From the NCBI GenBank assembly GCA_949289715.1, contig CASEPJ010000011.1:1-8537 (forward strand): a stretch of 8,537 nucleotides of DNA, in the 5' to 3' direction. Each line of letters opens with the position of its first letter. Within the stretch, counting starts at the first letter, position 1. The stretch comes from an uncultured Clostridia bacterium. GTDB lineage: Bacteria; Bacillota; Clostridia; Christensenellales; CASEPJ01. The translations under genes and the position numbers were made by a program. Under the pieces are notes generated by a model, which worked only from the letters and a program-made list of their open reading frames with translations, searched no databases and was not told where the DNA came from. Positions 6,844 to 8,537 of the stretch are shown piece by piece.

Positions 6844-7557
6844 TTATTTGACAATTTTAAAATTTTGACAAATTTCTACCTTTTTCAATTCATTATTTTC
6901 AAACTTATATGTAAATGCTTTTCCGTTACAGGAAATAACTTCCTGCAAATTAAAATCGTCATATATTAAAGCACAGTCGTTTTCTATACCTATATTTAAC
7001 GGATATTTCTCTTTTTTTATCTCTTTAATAAATGCCGCTTCTATTTCACTATTCTGTAAATGAGGAGTTACGAAAGCATGTATAAAATTCAAACCGTTTA
7101 TAACAACATAAGGTTTTGAAGGATCTTTATCTTTTAATGTAGAAGATAAAAATGCATCAAACCAAAAAATTGCACCGGCGGATAATCCGGCAATTACAAC
7201 ACCTCTTTTATAAGCGCCCAAAAGCATTTTGTCAAAACCTGTCAGACGCCATATCGAAAGCATATACTCGGTATCGCCGCCGCCAACATATATAATATCT
7301 GCCGCAAAAATCTTTTCCTCTATTTTTTCCATAGACATTTCTCCCGTTGTCAAAAGTGCTACGTCCGACTTACAATTGAGTTCGGAAGTATACGTTTTTC
7401 GGAAAGTATTAAAATACGGCTTACTGTCGTGACTTGCAGTAGGAACAAACAACGCATACGGTTTTTGCTTGTCCACCAAATTCCTAATATATCTGTCGAT
7501 TGGGAGCGTAGTTTTATTTCTAAGTTCTCCTCCGCCTATACAAACAATTTTTCCCAT
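6844..7557 (-). CDS. Peptidase family S51 protein (dipeptidase E-like)
   Basis: Cytoplasmic serine peptidase of the S51 (PepE/cyanophycinase) family; characterised dipeptidase E enzymes cleave Asp-Xaa dipeptides. The 237-residue length fits. Visible motifs are the N-terminal strand KIVCIGGGEL (3-12), FVPTAS (37-42), VGGGDTEYML (91-100) and the nucleophile elbow GLSAGA with Ser126. A His follows at 166 (TPHL), and Glu192 (GIEND) is in the position that often completes a Ser-His-Glu triad in PepE-like Firmicutes proteins; the assignment of the acid is inferred. There is no signal peptide. The start at 7557 has AAGAGG five bases upstream. It lies upstream of groES in the same direction but is separated by 180 bp containing the groES promoter, so it is probably its own unit. 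No clear terminator follows it. The exact substrate cannot be read from sequence, so no gene symbol is given. Confidence 0.9.
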   Translation of the reverse strand: MGKIVCIGGGELRNKTTLPIDRYIRNLVDKQKPYALFVPTASHDSKPYFNTFRKTYTSELNCKSDVALLTTGEMSMEKIEEKIFAADIIYVGGGDTEYMLSIWRLTGFDKMLLGAYKRGVVIAGLSAGAIFWFDAFLSSTLKDKDPSKPYVVINGLNFIHAFVTPHLQNSEIEAAFIKEIKKEKYPLNIGIENDCALIYDDFNLQEVISCNGKAFTYKFENNELKKVEICQNFKIVK

Positions 7558-7616
7558 TTCTACCTCTTAAAAATTAAAATTTCGGTCTGAATAACTATTT
7601 TTTTGTTTTTTTTAAT

Positions 7617-7645
7617 AATTTAAATTTTTACTGCTATACTGTTAA
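7617..7645 (-). promoter_or_regulatory. Candidate promoter of the S51 peptidase gene
   Basis: On the minus strand TTAACA (7645-7640, five of six matches to TTGACA) is followed after 17 bases by TAAATT (7622-7617, four of six matches to TATAAT). It would give a leader of about 55 nt. In DNA this AT-rich, chance matches are common, so support is moderate. Confidence 0.4.
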
Positions 7646-7973
7646 AAATCAACCACTTAAAAGACAGTAACAAAAATAAACGCAAATAAAATTCATTCAT
7701 ATACAATAAATATAACCGTTTAAAAATTAAATAATGAACTGAATATATATTATCATTATATAAAATTTAAGCGTATTAACAATTTAATAAACATTTAATT
7801 ATCTCAATATCTTAATAAATGGAAATTATATAAAATATACCATTAATGTTAAAATAAAATATATTGGTAAATATATTAAAAACATTACATTAATTTTTCA
7901 TAAATTTTTAATTAAAGTTAAAATATTTGTTTGTTTATAATTTGTTTGTAATTTAATTTATTATAAGTTATAA

Positions 7974-8024
7974 TTCGCATAGCGGATGCGGATATAGATA
8001 TAGATATATATAAATATAAATATA
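7974..8024. repeat. Small GC-richer hairpin followed by a hexamer-phased tract
   Basis: CGCAT (7976-7980) and ATGCG (7986-7990) form a five-bp hairpin around AGCGG. From 7982 the sequence runs in six-base units: GCGGAT twice, ATAGAT twice, then ATATAT, and TAAATA twice. The tract grades from a GC-containing repeat into pure AT, which suggests repeat slippage and decay. Confidence 0.55.
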
Positions 8025-8060
8025 TAAAAATCATATTATATCAAAATTTTATATCTAAAT

Positions 8061-8105
8061 TATCCGACTATCTCATATCCGACTATCTCATATCCGACTA
8101 TCTCA
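8061..8105. repeat. Three perfect tandem copies of a 15-bp repeat
   Basis: The unit TATCCGACTATCTCA occurs three times head to tail without a single difference (8061, 8076, 8091). Each unit contains a GC-bearing core (TCCGAC) in otherwise nearly pure AT DNA. Copy identity implies recent expansion or selection. The array could be a binding-site cluster (operator or iteron-like) or a simple minisatellite. Confidence 0.95.
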
Positions 8106-8111
8106 AATTGC

Positions 8112-8140
8112 TTGTCTTTGCAATAAAATCAATATAGTAT
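8112..8140 (+). promoter_or_regulatory. Weak candidate promoter pointing right, next to the 15-bp repeats
   Basis: TTGTCT (8112-8117) and TAGTAT (8135-8140) are 17 bases apart, starting seven bases after the repeat array. Nothing downstream inside the window is a recognisable gene, so any target lies past the right edge. The match is modest in a very AT-rich setting. Confidence 0.2.
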
Positions 8141-8537
8141 AAATTAATAAATAACTTATCGTATATTTTTTTATTAATCGGTTAAATTTAGCAGTAATTG
8201 TAATAATATTTCTAACAAACATAAATCAAATATCGCTTTAATAAAATTTATATTGGAATTTAATTTTATAAATCCATTTTATTTTACAATTGATTTTATC
8301 AATTTTTTTAAATTTTATATAATTTGAAAAACTTTTTATTTTTAAGTTTAAAATTAAATTTCGTTTATTAATAATTAAGTTATATTAAAATGAAAAACGG
8401 CACTATTTACTAACTTATAAATTTTTTTAAATTTCTAAATTAAAAAATATAAATAAAATTCTTAATATCAAATTTAAAAATCTACAATTAATTTAAAAAT
8501 TTAAATGCAATGTAAAACAATAAAAATAAAACCCGAC

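Larger units (their letters stand above)
7558..8537. other. 980-bp AT-rich region without a recognisable gene
   Basis: Sampled lines are only about 10% G+C and both strands are broken by frequent stops, so no credible protein gene is seen. It holds a likely peptidase promoter (7617-7645), a short more GC-rich hairpin with a six-base-phased tract (7974-8024), a perfect 3 x 15-bp direct repeat (8061-8105) and a weak plus-strand promoter candidate after it (8112-8140). The rest, about 8141-8537 and 7650-7970, shows nothing I can name. Confidence 0.7.

Noticed and set aside
6831..6849. Terminator for the S51 peptidase gene
   Set aside because: AAATAAT and ATTATTT can pair, but the stem is purely AT, overlaps the stop codon and has no U-tract after it on the minus strand.
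6001..6969. Several plus-strand frames over groEL, groES and the peptidase gene end
   Set aside because: They overlap well-supported genes or the CIRCE/promoter region and have no start signals of their own.
8061..8105. CRISPR array
   Set aside because: The three 15-bp copies are directly adjacent, with no spacers, and the unit is too short for a CRISPR repeat.
8390..8413. Plus-strand mini-ORF beginning MKNGT (7 codons)
   Set aside because: No ribosome binding site or associated structure; expected by chance in this DNA.
7650..8537. Replication origin (AT-rich with repeats)
   Set aside because: No TTATCCACA-type DnaA boxes were seen and no dnaA, dnaN or replication gene lies nearby; the 15-bp repeat does not match the box.

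Overview
The window looks like a chromosomal segment of a low-GC, Gram-positive-type bacterium, probably an uncultured member of the Clostridia. The evidence is AT-rich DNA (coding parts by eye in the mid-30s percent GC, intergenic parts near 10-15%), strong AGGAGG-type ribosome binding sites, lipobox signal peptides, and a groES-groEL operon behind a CIRCE operator, the HrcA-controlled layout common in Firmicutes. This placement is an inference; no marker gene here fixes the taxon.

All five protein genes lie on the minus strand, so in transcription order the window reads from right to left. Bases 8537-7558 are an almost gene-free, very AT-rich stretch holding a perfect 3 x 15-bp direct repeat and a short hexamer-phased tract. 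Next comes a peptidase family S51 (dipeptidase E-like) gene (7557-6844). Then comes the heat-shock control region (sigma-A-type promoter plus CIRCE) and groES-groEL (6663-4729). A 590-bp intergenic region follows, with a clear rho-independent terminator (4525-4557), one or two promoters pointing left, and a possible short leader ORF with an attenuator-like hairpin. The rest is two tandem paralogous genes for large secreted lipoproteins. The first is complete (817 aa, 4138-1685). The second (532 residues visible, 1598-1) runs off the left edge.

The chaperonin and peptidase genes are ordinary housekeeping functions with no evident link to the lipoproteins. The paralogous lipoproteins are the least familiar part. 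They look like surface-anchored proteins with a glycoside-hydrolase-like plan (barrel-like N-terminal part, Rossmann/glutamine-amidotransferase-like middle part, beta-rich C-terminal part), but I recognise no named family. The main items for a second look are this duplicated family, its leader region, and the repeats in the right-hand AT-rich stretch. I see no mobile element, CRISPR array, tRNA or rRNA.
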